Below, piece by piece: positions 8,732-16,667 of a stretch of DNA of 64,000 bases. The stretch is from Oceanirhabdus seepicola (lineage in GTDB: Bacteria; Bacillota; Clostridia; Clostridiales; Clostridiaceae), in contig NZ_JAGSOJ010000002.1 in assembly GCF_023684385.1 (NCBI RefSeq), forward strand, positions 558,001 through 622,000, given 5' to 3'. A program made the translations under genes and the position numbers. The stretch's first letter is position 1. Every line of letters begins with the position of its first letter. A model generated the notes under the pieces. That model did no database searches, was not told the DNA's origin, and was given only the letters and a program-made list of their open reading frames with translations.

Positions 8732-9625
8732 ATGAAAAGAAGGAAGCGTTATAACGAAGGAGAGTCAGTAGAAAATTTTTGGCCATCTTTCACAGACATG
8801 ATTTCAACCATTGCCCTTATTTTGTTCTTGCTTGTATTCTTAGCATTTATTCAGCAAATAGTAACAGGAAGTAACTTGGAAGTTAAAAAGCAAGAACTTG
8901 AGTTGACTACAGCAGCCTTGAATAAAGAAGAAGAGAAGCTATTGTTGATGAAACAAGAATTAGAAACGACTAAAGCTGAAGTGGAACAAGGACAAAAGGC
9001 ACTTCAATTGTCAATAATTCAGAGTGAGGAGCAAAGAAAAATTATTGCTGAAAGTAATCTTGAACTTGGAAATTTAAGAGCAAAGCTTCAGAGTGTGGCT
9101 CTTATAAGAGTAAATGTATTGAATCAAGTTAAGGAAGCTATTGAAAAAGAATTGGGAGAATCTAGTGGAGAGAATTTTGTTACAGTAGCAGAAAATGGTA
9201 ACTTGATTTTAAATGAATCTATCCTCTTTGATTCTGGATCATATCAGATAAAAGAACAGAGTAAGGAAATTCTTAATAGACTTGCAATATCTTTTCAGAA
9301 GATATTGCAGGATAAAGAAACAAGAAAATATATCGATGCTATAGAGATTCAAGGTCATGCGGATGCTAGAGCAGGAACAATATCTAATAGTATGCTTTCA
9401 TCTAATAGAGCGACTTCTGTTGTTGACTACTTAATGAGTGTAAATCCTGTTCTTGGAAAAGAATATGGTGAATATTTTGCAGCTAGTGGATACTCATCAT
9501 ACAGACCAAGAGTTGAAGGAGATAATGCAGAAGCTTGGGAAGCTAATAGACGTATCGAGATATCCGTTATTGTAAAAGACCCAGCTATTAAAAATCTAAT
9601 CAATGAATATTTAGAACAAGAGTAA
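8732..9625 (+). CDS. OmpA/MotB-domain protein (ZorB-like)
   Basis: One N-terminal membrane helix (about residues 20-42) carries the proton-relay Asp (D22 in FWPSFTDMISTIALILF). A coiled coil covers residues 50-115. A C-terminal OmpA/MotB peptidoglycan-binding domain follows (IEIQGHADARAG; SSNRATSVVDYL; EANRRIEISV). It should form a stator with the upstream MotA-like protein and anchor it to the wall. The ribosome binding site GAAGGTGAT overlaps the end of the first gene. Its 297 residues exceed flagellar MotB because of the coiled coil. A terminator directly follows, so this is a closed two-gene unit. Confidence 0.85.
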   Translation: MKRRKRYNEGESVENFWPSFTDMISTIALILFLLVFLAFIQQIVTGSNLEVKKQELELTTAALNKEEEKLLLMKQELETTKAEVEQGQKALQLSIIQSEEQRKIIAESNLELGNLRAKLQSVALIRVNVLNQVKEAIEKELGESSGENFVTVAENGNLILNESILFDSGSYQIKEQSKEILNRLAISFQKILQDKETRKYIDAIEIQGHADARAGTISNSMLSSNRATSVVDYLMSVNPVLGKEYGEYFAASGYSSYRPRVEGDNAEAWEANRRIEISVIVKDPAIKNLINEYLEQE

Positions 9626-9627
9626 TG

Positions 9628-9656
9628 AAAAGCACGCATTGGCGTGCTTTTTTTTT
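9628..9656 (+). terminator. Terminator of the stator-like operon
   Basis: AAAGCACGC/GCGTGCTTT stem plus a nine-T run. Confidence 0.9.
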
Positions 9657-9658
9657 AT

Positions 9659-9727
9659 GGATAATGGATAATGTACAATGGAGAATGATGGACATTTTAC
9701 ATTATTCATTATCAATTTCTTTTAAAA
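9659..9727 (+). repeat. Modular palindromic element (family 1), copy B (minimal)
   Basis: Only the outer arms remain: 7-base units of the type ATGGATA/ATGTACA/ATGGAGA against TACATTATTCATTATCAA. The right end TTTCTTTTAAAA matches the right end of other copies. Confidence 0.6.
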
Positions 9728-9806
9728 TTGCCTTGTTTGTGGTACAATAATTATTATTAAATAATAAAATGTTGTACTAACAAAAAACAATAAAGACGGT
9801 GGTTGG

Positions 9807-10433
9807 ATGAAAAATAAAAAAGAAATAGATCAGATACTGGATTCATTAGAAGAACTATATCCAGATGCGCAATGTGAATTAAACTATAGAACTCCATTTG
9901 AATTGCTTGTGGCTACAATGTTAAGTGCACAGACTACTGATATTAAGGTAAATCAGGTTACTGAGAAATTATTTGAAAAATATCAAGGCCCTAAGGATTT
10001 TGCTGAAGCTTCAACAGAGGAACTTGAAAGTGATATTAAAGTTATTGGCTTATACAGGAATAAAGCTAAAAATTTGAAGAAGATGAGTGAAGTGATTTTA
10101 AGAGATTACAATGGAATAGTACCTAATACTAAAGAAGAGCTTGTGAAATTAGCTGGAGTAGGAACTAAAACAGCTAATGTTGTACTGAGCAATGCTTTTA
10201 ATGTTCCAGCAATTGCTGTAGATACTCATGTGTTTAGAGTGGCAAATAGAATAGGGCTTGCGAAAGGGAAAGATGTTAAGGTTACAGAAGAACAATTAAG
10301 AAGGAATGTTAAAATTGATAGATGGTCTAGAGCGCACCATTTATTGATATTCCATGGTCGAAGATGTTGTAAAGCTAGAAAGCCAGATTGTGAAAATTGT
10401 AAGATAAACTACACATGCGAGTTCTTTATATAA
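9807..10433 (+). CDS. nth: Endonuclease III (DNA glycosylase/AP lyase)
   Basis: Base-excision repair enzyme that removes oxidised pyrimidines and nicks the abasic site. The helix-hairpin-helix LAGVGTKTANVV contains the catalytic Lys, the catalytic Asp is in AVDTHVFR, and the C-terminal 4Fe-4S loop has the C-x6-C-x2-C-x5-C spacing (CKARKPDCENCKINYTC). At 208 residues it is of normal length. The start ATG follows GGTGGTTGG. It stands alone between two copies of the palindromic element. Confidence 0.95.
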   Translation: MKNKKEIDQILDSLEELYPDAQCELNYRTPFELLVATMLSAQTTDIKVNQVTEKLFEKYQGPKDFAEASTEELESDIKVIGLYRNKAKNLKKMSEVILRDYNGIVPNTKEELVKLAGVGTKTANVVLSNAFNVPAIAVDTHVFRVANRIGLAKGKDVKVTEEQLRRNVKIDRWSRAHHLLIFHGRRCCKARKPDCENCKINYTCEFFI

Positions 10434-10439
10434 GAGATG

Positions 10440-10531
10440 AAAACATAATTGAGAACTTACAAAACCATAATGGAGAATTGATAATGCATAATGTCAATCA
10501 TTTTACATTATCAACTCTCCATTTATTTTTA
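10440..10531 (+). repeat. Modular palindromic element (family 1), copy C (short)
   Basis: Begins with the element start AAAACATAATTGAGAA six bases after the nth stop. It ends TCAACTCTCCATTTATTTTTAAAA next to a terminator. The internal core is absent. Confidence 0.6.
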
Positions 10532-10556
10532 AAAGCACGGCGCGCCGTGCTTTTTT
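10531..10556. terminator. Bidirectional terminator between nth and the DUF1189 gene
   Basis: A perfect palindrome, AAAAGCACGGCG/CGCCGTGCTTTT, lies between two convergent genes with A and T runs on either side. Confidence 0.85.
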
Positions 10557-10557
10557 A

Positions 10558-11358
10558 TTACGCTCTTTTATCTAATTGAGTGCGCTCTTTTATAAGAGAT
10601 TTCAATCCGTTTATAGTATATATATATGCAATGATATATATTATTAAAGTTGTAATAATAGATGGTGAAAAAATATAAAGTTCTAACACTTTAAATATCA
10701 ATGAAAGAGTAGCACCATGTGCTGCAAGTTTAAATAAATCACTGAATTTAACATACTTTCTATCAGCTGAAATATTCAACATAAATGAGATTATTAAAAT
10801 AAAAGTGAAGTTGGAGATTAATAATGAAATTACGAAACCGATTAATAGCATAATTGGTGCCCACATCAATAAGTAGAGTGAATCTTTGACTATCTCACTA
10901 TCTACTGTATCTAGTGAAGTTCCTAAAAGAGGAACAGGTAATTCATAATTAAAAACCATAAGATTTCCATTAAGCTTTATATATGCTTTATCCTTAGATA
11001 AAAGAATTCCTGAATTATAGAAAAGAAATTCCTCATATACAGATGATTCTTGTATTTTTGTGTTAATTGAAAATAATATATCATCCTCACTAACTTTATA
11101 AGGATCAGATCCATTTACTATAAGTTTACCATCTTCTATTTTAATTTCAGGTAATTCATGAGAAACATACTTATTAGAGAGGAAATCATAGAAGCCTTTT
11201 ATTTCAGTAAATGGCTTGTATACAATGAATACACTCAATAAAGTTGTTAATAATAAAACATAAACTATTGTTCTTGAAATTTTTTCTTTAGCATAGCGTG
11301 AGTAATTATTAATACTGAATACGCTATAAAATAAATCTAAAAAAATATTTTTTTTCAT
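10558..11358 (-). CDS. DUF1189-family membrane protein
   Basis: The 266-residue protein begins with a short cytoplasmic segment (DLFYSVFSINNYSRYAKEKI) and a membrane helix (about 30-47). An extracellular domain of about 110 residues follows, then three or four more membrane helices (from about 165 on). This matches the DUF1189 pattern found in Clostridium and Bacillus. No function is established for the family. GGAGGAAAA (read on the minus strand) precedes the ATG. It is monocistronic. The 280-base spacer to the malic enzyme gene contains inverted TATGTAGATAAACAA-like half-sites about 75 bases apart. Confidence 0.7.
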   Translation of the reverse strand: MKKNIFLDLFYSVFSINNYSRYAKEKISRTIVYVLLLTTLLSVFIVYKPFTEIKGFYDFLSNKYVSHELPEIKIEDGKLIVNGSDPYKVSEDDILFSINTKIQESSVYEEFLFYNSGILLSKDKAYIKLNGNLMVFNYELPVPLLGTSLDTVDSEIVKDSLYLLMWAPIMLLIGFVISLLISNFTFILIISFMLNISADRKYVKFSDLFKLAAHGATLSLIFKVLELYIFSPSIITTLIIYIIAYIYTINGLKSLIKERTQLDKRA

Positions 11359-11571
11359 ATTTTCCTCCGAAAAATGCTAGCTTTTCTTTAAGTATTGACC
11401 ATATGTAGATAAACAATACGGAAACTTAATTTATACATCAGGAAAATAACAAATGTTTAATGTTTTTTCATGGTTTATAAATTAATAGTTGAAGTTGTTT
11501 ATCTCTACATAATAGTATAACAAATTATAGGTTTTTATTCTATAAAAAAGATTACTTCGAGAGTGAAAGTA

Positions 11572-11600
11572 TTTACCCGTTATAGGAAAAGTGATACAAT
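11572..11600 (+). promoter_or_regulatory. Likely promoter of the malic enzyme-pepT unit
   Basis: TTTACC, 17 bases, TACAAT; 41 bases before the start codon. Confidence 0.55.
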
Positions 11601-11640
11601 AGCTTTGTGAAAGAACTTAATGTTATAAGGATGGTGTTGT

Positions 11641-12804
11641 ATGAACATTAGAGAAGAAGCCCTTAGGGTTCACTGTGAGTTAGAAGGAAAACTGTCAATA
11701 GAATCAAAAATGAAGTTGAATTCCAGAGAAGATTTGTCTATAGCTTATACACCTGGAGTTGCAGAACCATGTAAAGAAATTGCTAAAGATAAAGAAAAAG
11801 TATATAACTATACAATGAAGGGCAATACAGTTGCCGTTGTTACTAATGGAACTGCGGTTCTAGGATTAGGTAATATAGGTGCAGAGGCATCATTACCGGT
11901 AATGGAGGGAAAAGCTGTATTATTTAAAGAATTTGGTGATGTTAATGCCTTTCCAATATGCATTAACTCAGAGGATCCAGAAGACATAATTAAAACAGTT
12001 AAATTGATAGCACCTGGTTTTGGTGGAATAAATCTTGAAGATATCAAAGCTCCTGAGTGTTTTTATATTGAAGAGAGATTAAAAAATGAACTTGATATTC
12101 CTGTATTTCATGATGATCAGCATGGTACAGCTATAGTATGCTTAGCAGGAATATATAATGCTTTAAAGGTTGTAGAGAAAAATCTAAATGAAGTTAAGAT
12201 TGTTATAAATGGAGCAGGAGCAGCTGGAACTGCTATATGTAAGATGTTACTTAAAGCTGGGGCGAAAAACATTGTTATGTGTGACATAAATGGTGCGCTT
12301 GTTGAGGGGGATAACGCTCTTAGTGAGGCTCATATGGAATTAGCTAAATTAACAAATAGAAATAAAGAAAAAGGAAAATTAGAAGATATAATAAAGGATA
12401 CAGATATTTTTATTGGAGTATCAGCTGCTAATGTACTTAAGCCATATATGGTGGAGACAATGGCTGAGAACGCTATCATATTTGCAATGGCAAATCCTAA
12501 TCCAGAGATAATGCCAGATTTAGCTAAGGAAGCAGGGGCTAGGGTTGTTGCAACAGGAAGATCGGATTTCCCGAATCAGATTAATAATGTTCTTGTATTC
12601 CCAGGTATATTTAAAGGGGCTTTGGAGTGTAGAGCAAAAGGTATAACAGATGAAATGAAGTTAGCAGCAGCAAGAGGGCTAGCGGATATGGTAAAAGAAG
12701 AAGACCTTAATGAAGAGTTTATTATTCCAAATGCACTTAATAAGGAAGTAGCAGACTCAATTGCAGAATCTGTTAGAAGATATGCTGATAGAAAAATGAA
12801 ATAA
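11641..12804 (+). CDS. NAD(P)-dependent malic enzyme
   Basis: Oxidatively decarboxylates malate to pyruvate. The short bacterial form (387 residues) has the N-terminal catalytic Tyr/Lys region (YTPGVAEPCKEIA; TNGTAVLGLGNIGA), the metal-site segment FHDDQHGTAIV, and a Rossmann domain (INGAGAAGTAICKML). Cofactor preference cannot be fixed from sequence. GGATGGTGTTGT precedes the ATG. pepT follows after 29 bases, so the two are probably co-transcribed. No other C4-acid gene is nearby. Confidence 0.92.
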   Translation: MNIREEALRVHCELEGKLSIESKMKLNSREDLSIAYTPGVAEPCKEIAKDKEKVYNYTMKGNTVAVVTNGTAVLGLGNIGAEASLPVMEGKAVLFKEFGDVNAFPICINSEDPEDIIKTVKLIAPGFGGINLEDIKAPECFYIEERLKNELDIPVFHDDQHGTAIVCLAGIYNALKVVEKNLNEVKIVINGAGAAGTAICKMLLKAGAKNIVMCDINGALVEGDNALSEAHMELAKLTNRNKEKGKLEDIIKDTDIFIGVSAANVLKPYMVETMAENAIIFAMANPNPEIMPDLAKEAGARVVATGRSDFPNQINNVLVFPGIFKGALECRAKGITDEMKLAAARGLADMVKEEDLNEEFIIPNALNKEVADSIAESVRRYADRKMK

Positions 12805-12833
12805 TATGATTTATAAGAAAGGGAGTAAGGAAT

Positions 12834-14060
12834 ATGAGCAAAGTTGTGGAAAGATTTTTAGAGTATGTAAAATTTGATACTAAATCAGATGAGACATCAA
12901 ATACTGTACCTTCAACAGAAAAACAGAAGAAGTTAGGGATTAGACTTGTTGAAGAATTAAAGGAGATTGGGCTTAAAAACGTTACTATGGATGATAATGG
13001 ATATGTAATGGGTGAGTTGCCAGCGAATTGTGATGAGGAGATACCAACAATAGGATTTATAGCACATATGGATACAGCACCTGATATGTCTGGTGAAAAT
13101 GTAAATCCTCAAATAGTTGAGAACTATGATGGAGGAGATATTATTTTAAATAAGGAGAATAATATCATATTATCTCCTAATGAGTTCCCAGATCTTAAAG
13201 ATTATATAGGAAAGACTCTTATTACAACTGATGGAACTACTTTACTTGGTGCTGATGATAAAGCGGGTATAGCTGAAATCGTTACTGCTATGGAAGAACT
13301 TAAGAGTAATCTTGAAATCAAGCATGGTAAAATAATGGTTGGATTTACACCAGACGAAGAAGTTGGAAGAGGAGCAGATCATTTTGATGTTGATAAATTT
13401 GGGGCTGAATTTGCTTACACAATGGATGGTGGTTTCATTGGAGAATTACAATATGAGAATTTCAATGCTGCAGGAGTTAAAGTTACTATAAAAGGAAGAA
13501 ATGTACACCCAGGTAGTGCTAAGAATAAAATGGTGAATTCAACGTTCATTGCTAATAAGTTTGTTGATGAGTTACCAGAGAAGGATAGACCAGAGAATAC
13601 TGAAGGATATGAAGGATTCTATCACTTGATTTCGTTTAATGGATCAGTTGAGGAGAGTACTCTTACATATATAATTAGAGAGCATGATAGCGTTAAGTAT
13701 GAAGAAATGAAGAAGTTCATGAAATCACTTGAAGAAAAGTACAATGAACAATATGGTGAAGGTACTGTTAAAATTGATATAAAAGATCAATATATGAACA
13801 TGAAAGAGAAAATTGAGCCAGTAATGCATATTGTAGACTTTGCTAAGAGAGCTATGGAGGAAGTAGGTGTAGAACCTAAGATACTTCCAGTTAGAGGTGG
13901 TACTGATGGAGCAAGATTATCTTTCATGGGGCTACCAACACCAAACATATTTACAGGTGGACATAACTTCCATGGTAAGTATGAATATATTCCAACACAT
14001 TCTATGGAAAAAGCTGTAGATGTGATATTAAAGATTGTAGATATTTACGCTCAAAAATAA
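12834..14060 (+). CDS. pepT: Peptidase T (tripeptide aminopeptidase)
   Basis: Zinc-dependent M20B exopeptidase that removes N-terminal residues from tripeptides in the cytosol. Metal and catalytic motifs are in order: [41 protein letters not shown] and [10 protein letters not shown]. The 408-residue length is standard. AAGGGAGTAAGG precedes the ATG. It feeds free amino acids to the fermentation pathways encoded elsewhere in the window. Confidence 0.95.
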   Translation: MSKVVERFLEYVKFDTKSDETSNTVPSTEKQKKLGIRLVEELKEIGLKNVTMDDNGYVMGELPANCDEEIPTIGFIAHMDTAPDMSGENVNPQIVENYDGGDIILNKENNIILSPNEFPDLKDYIGKTLITTDGTTLLGADDKAGIAEIVTAMEELKSNLEIKHGKIMVGFTPDEEVGRGADHFDVDKFGAEFAYTMDGGFIGELQYENFNAAGVKVTIKGRNVHPGSAKNKMVNSTFIANKFVDELPEKDRPENTEGYEGFYHLISFNGSVEESTLTYIIREHDSVKYEEMKKFMKSLEEKYNEQYGEGTVKIDIKDQYMNMKEKIEPVMHIVDFAKRAMEEVGVEPKILPVRGGTDGARLSFMGLPTPNIFTGGHNFHGKYEYIPTHSMEKAVDVILKIVDIYAQK

Positions 14061-14075
14061 AAAACGAAAAAAAAT

Positions 14076-14108
14076 GGATGATAGCAACTATCATCCTTTT
14101 ATTATTTT
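14076..14108 (+). terminator. Terminator after pepT
   Basis: GGATGATAG-CAA-CTATCATCC followed by a T-rich tail. Confidence 0.9.
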
Positions 14109-14261
14109 GAGGGCTAAATTTGTATGGGGGGAAATACATATAGTTAAGGGGACAATAACTATATTACCAATATATGTGGTTAACTTAAAATTGTGAGTAA
14201 TTTTAATAACATTATGTTATAATTATTTTAAAATATTTTTATTCATTCGAGAGGTGATATA

Positions 14262-15437
14262 GTGGAAAATGAGAACATACATAGAGTGCAGTATGGTGAA
14301 AAAGAAATAATTCTAATAGCAACTGCACATGTGTCAAAGAAAAGTGTTGAAGAAGTTAAAACGGTTATTGAAACAGAAAATCCGGATTCAGTATGTGTTG
14401 AATTATGTGAGAATAGATATGAAACTATAAAGGATAAAGATAAGTGGAAAAACACTGATATATTTCAAGTTATTAAAAGTGGAAAATCACTGCTGTTTCT
14501 AGTAAACATTCTTTTAGCATCATATCAGAAAAAAATGGCTAATAAATTCGGTATAGAACCAGGTGGTGAGATGATTCAAGGAATCAAATCAGCAGATGAA
14601 ATAGGCGCTAACCTTGTGTTGGCTGATAGAGATATTCAAACAACATTTTCAAGAATATGGGGAAATATTGGATTTTGGGGAAAGATAAAATTAATGTTTC
14701 AGGCTATTATGAGTGCTTTTGGAGATGAAGATATTAGTGAAGAAGATCTTCAAGAACTGAAATCGGAAGATATGCTTACAACAGTTTTAAATGAGTTATC
14801 TACATCTTTCCCAGATCTTGCAACACCATTATTACATGAGCGAGATGTGTATTTAGCTCATAAAATTAAAGAAGCAGAAGGGGATAAGGTTGTTGCAGTT
14901 TTAGGAGCTGCACATGTTCCGGGTATAAAGAAAGAGCTTAAAAATGATATCGAAACAAACATTGATGAGCTATGTATAAAGCCAGAGAAGAAAAAATGGG
15001 GTAAGTTTGTTGGTTGGGGAATCTCAATAGGTATAATATCGTTAATTGTATATACTCTTTATTCAAATAGAAGTGATGGTTTAGAATCAATTTTAAGTTG
15101 GATAATATGGAATGGTTCTTTATCAGCAATTGCAGGAGTCCTAGCATTTGCACATCCCTTAGCTATTTTGACTGCTTTTGCAGTGGCTCCGATTAGTTCC
15201 TTGAACCCGTTGTTGGCAGCGGGGTGGTTTGCGGGGATTGTTGAAGCATATAAACGAAAACCAAATGTAAGTGATTTTGAGGCTTTATCTGATGACGTTG
15301 GTTCAATCAAAGGGATATGGAAAAATAGAGTTTCAAGAATACTTTTAGTTGTTATTTTCGTGAATTTAGGAAGTACGGTAGGTACATTAATTGGTGGAGC
15401 GGAGGTTATTAAACTCTTTCTTCAAAATATTTTATAG
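14262..15437 (+). CDS. TraB/PrgY-family protein (TIKI/GumN-like fold)
   Basis: The N-terminal 240 residues contain the TraB-family blocks: ATAHVSKKSVEEV at the start, CVELCENRYE, ADRDIQTTFSRIWGN and VVAVLGAAHVPGI. The C-terminal 150 residues hold about four membrane helices (GISIGIISLIVYTLYS; AIAGVLAFAHPLAILTAFAV; IFVNLGSTVGTLIGG). Enterococcal TraB/PrgY acts on sex-pheromone signals and relatives are predicted metallo-hydrolases; the substrate here is unknown. The start is GTG, chosen because GAGGTGAT lies seven bases upstream. The gene is monocistronic with 391 residues. Confidence 0.85.
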   Translation: MENENIHRVQYGEKEIILIATAHVSKKSVEEVKTVIETENPDSVCVELCENRYETIKDKDKWKNTDIFQVIKSGKSLLFLVNILLASYQKKMANKFGIEPGGEMIQGIKSADEIGANLVLADRDIQTTFSRIWGNIGFWGKIKLMFQAIMSAFGDEDISEEDLQELKSEDMLTTVLNELSTSFPDLATPLLHERDVYLAHKIKEAEGDKVVAVLGAAHVPGIKKELKNDIETNIDELCIKPEKKKWGKFVGWGISIGIISLIVYTLYSNRSDGLESILSWIIWNGSLSAIAGVLAFAHPLAILTAFAVAPISSLNPLLAAGWFAGIVEAYKRKPNVSDFEALSDDVGSIKGIWKNRVSRILLVVIFVNLGSTVGTLIGGAEVIKLFLQNIL

Positions 15438-15521
15438 AAAAATCAGGATAATATTAGGATATCAGCATAACAAAATATATTTTTAATAAAATGTAATATA
15501 GCTATATTTTAGGAGAGATAT

Positions 15522-15563
15522 ATGTTGGTTAAAATGAAAACAGGAATATTTGAAAACATTTAA
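15522..15563 (+). CDS. 13-residue leader ORF overlapping the PIN gene start
   Basis: An ATG with the best ribosome binding site in this region (AGGAGA, five bases away) opens a 13-codon frame, MLVKMKTGIFENI. It overlaps the TTG start of the PIN gene in another frame. It may couple translation of the PIN protein, or a one-base difference would fuse the two frames. Confidence 0.35.
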   Translation: MLVKMKTGIFENI

Positions 15564-16209
15564 TTATCCCTTTGAAAATATTAAGTTTAATAGGCATACT
15601 AAGATATTAGTAGACACATGTTTTCTATTATCTCTTCTATACGATAAAGATCCAAAAAATAATGAATGTATTTTAACCTTTAAAAAACTCCTTGCCAGTG
15701 AATGTAAGCTATTTGTAAATGATATTGTAACTGCAGAATTTATTAATCAAATACAGAAAAAAATGTTTGTAAATGATTTGAAATTCAAGTGGGATAAAAC
15801 AGAACCTATTAATACAAGACCTAATATTAATTTGATTATTGCATGTTTTAATAAAAATGATAGAAGAATTATAAAAGAGAGAAGATTAGAGAAGTTTCAT
15901 TATATACCTTTTAACAAATATTTCTATAATATTGCTAAAAACTCTTGGAAGAGAGATTTGTTAAAAGTGTATTATGAAAAAGCTGTAGAGATGCATACTC
16001 AAATTGAACAAGCGATGCATTTAAAATATGTAACAATTAACAAAGAGAGTATTGATCTTGCAAAAGAATTCATGAAGAAGTTTATGTTATCTGTTAATGA
16101 TGCATATCATTTGGCATGTGCTGAATACAATGGTATTAATTATCTTTTAACATTAGATTGTGATTTTGAAGAAATAAGAGAAGCTAATATTGATATACTT
16201 AAGATATAA
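15550..16209 (+). CDS. PIN-domain protein, probable ribonuclease
   Basis: PIN-fold acidic residues are visible in order: D22 (ILVDTCFLL), E63 (IVTAEFIN), the Asp of SVNDAYHLACAE and the second Asp of LTLDCDFEEI. This supports a metal-dependent RNase. At 219 residues it is longer than a VapC toxin (about 130), the extra part being a helical insert (residues 70-160). No antitoxin-like gene is adjacent. The start is taken as TTG at 15550 with no good ribosome site of its own; the leader frame at 15522 has one. The true N-terminus is therefore uncertain. Confidence 0.65.
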   Translation: MKTFNYPFENIKFNRHTKILVDTCFLLSLLYDKDPKNNECILTFKKLLASECKLFVNDIVTAEFINQIQKKMFVNDLKFKWDKTEPINTRPNINLIIACFNKNDRRIIKERRLEKFHYIPFNKYFYNIAKNSWKRDLLKVYYEKAVEMHTQIEQAMHLKYVTINKESIDLAKEFMKKFMLSVNDAYHLACAEYNGINYLLTLDCDFEEIREANIDILKI

Positions 16210-16213
16210 AAGA

Positions 16214-16233
16214 AGATGAGCAAAAGCTCATCT
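16214..16233 (+). terminator. Terminator hairpin, first copy (T run displaced)
   Basis: AGATGAGC-AAAA-GCTCATCT just after the PIN gene, but without its T run. The same hairpin with the T run is at 16413-16440. Confidence 0.7.
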
Positions 16234-16354
16234 CAGGCTGTTGAAAAAGCCCAATCTCATCGTCAGTAAGACTCGCTGTGCTGCTCGAGTACTATTTGTA
16301 CACTGCGCTGCTCGCTCCTCTTGTTCCTTGACCTTGGGCTTTTTCAACGCCTGA
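16233..16354 (+). repeat. Palindromic insertion, family 3, copy 1
   Basis: Bounded by near-perfect 21-base inverted repeats. The left is TCAGGC-T-GTTGAAAAAGCCCAA and the right is TTGGGCTTTTTCAAC-GCCTGA. The interior is GC-richer than its surroundings (GACTCGCTGTGCTGCTCG; ACTGCGCTGCTCGCTCC). It carries no ORF and sits between two copies of one terminator. A decayed relative is at 57547-57628. Confidence 0.75.
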
Positions 16355-16412
16355 CACTCTAAAGATAGAAGACAGAGTGAAAACAATATATTGTAACTTT
16401 GTCAACAAACTC

Positions 16413-16440
16413 AGATGAGCAAAAGCTCATCTTTTTTTAT
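16413..16440 (+). terminator. Terminator hairpin, second copy with T run
   Basis: The 20-base hairpin of 16214-16233 is repeated exactly and followed by eight T. Confidence 0.85.
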
Positions 16441-16441
16441 A

Positions 16442-16560
16442 TCTAATTGATAATGGAAAATGAGTGATATTTCACTCCGTGAAATTTTAAAATTATTGGT
16501 TGTTAGACAAGGGTGCTGGGTTGAACTTTGGTCAACCAGTGCTTTTGTAAAACAAGTGGG
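16442..16560 (+). repeat. Modular palindromic element (family 1), fragment I
   Basis: Contains the left arm TAATTGATAATGGAAAATG, the hairpin ATTTCACTCCGTGAAAT and ATTGGTTGTTAGACAA. It then changes to unrelated DNA (GGTTGAACTTTGGTCAACC hairpin). The right half is missing. Confidence 0.55.
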
Positions 16561-16667
16561 ATTACATTTAATTGCATTAAATTAAATATTAGTTAAGTAT
16601 GCTATAATAATCAAGAGTATATAGATGTTTGAATAGTAAAGTTTATTAAGAATTGGGGGGAATGAAA

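Noticed and set aside
7775..9625. A Zorya anti-phage system
   Set aside because: Only ZorA- and ZorB-like genes are present. The next gene is nth behind a terminator, and no ZorC, ZorD or ZorE is visible.
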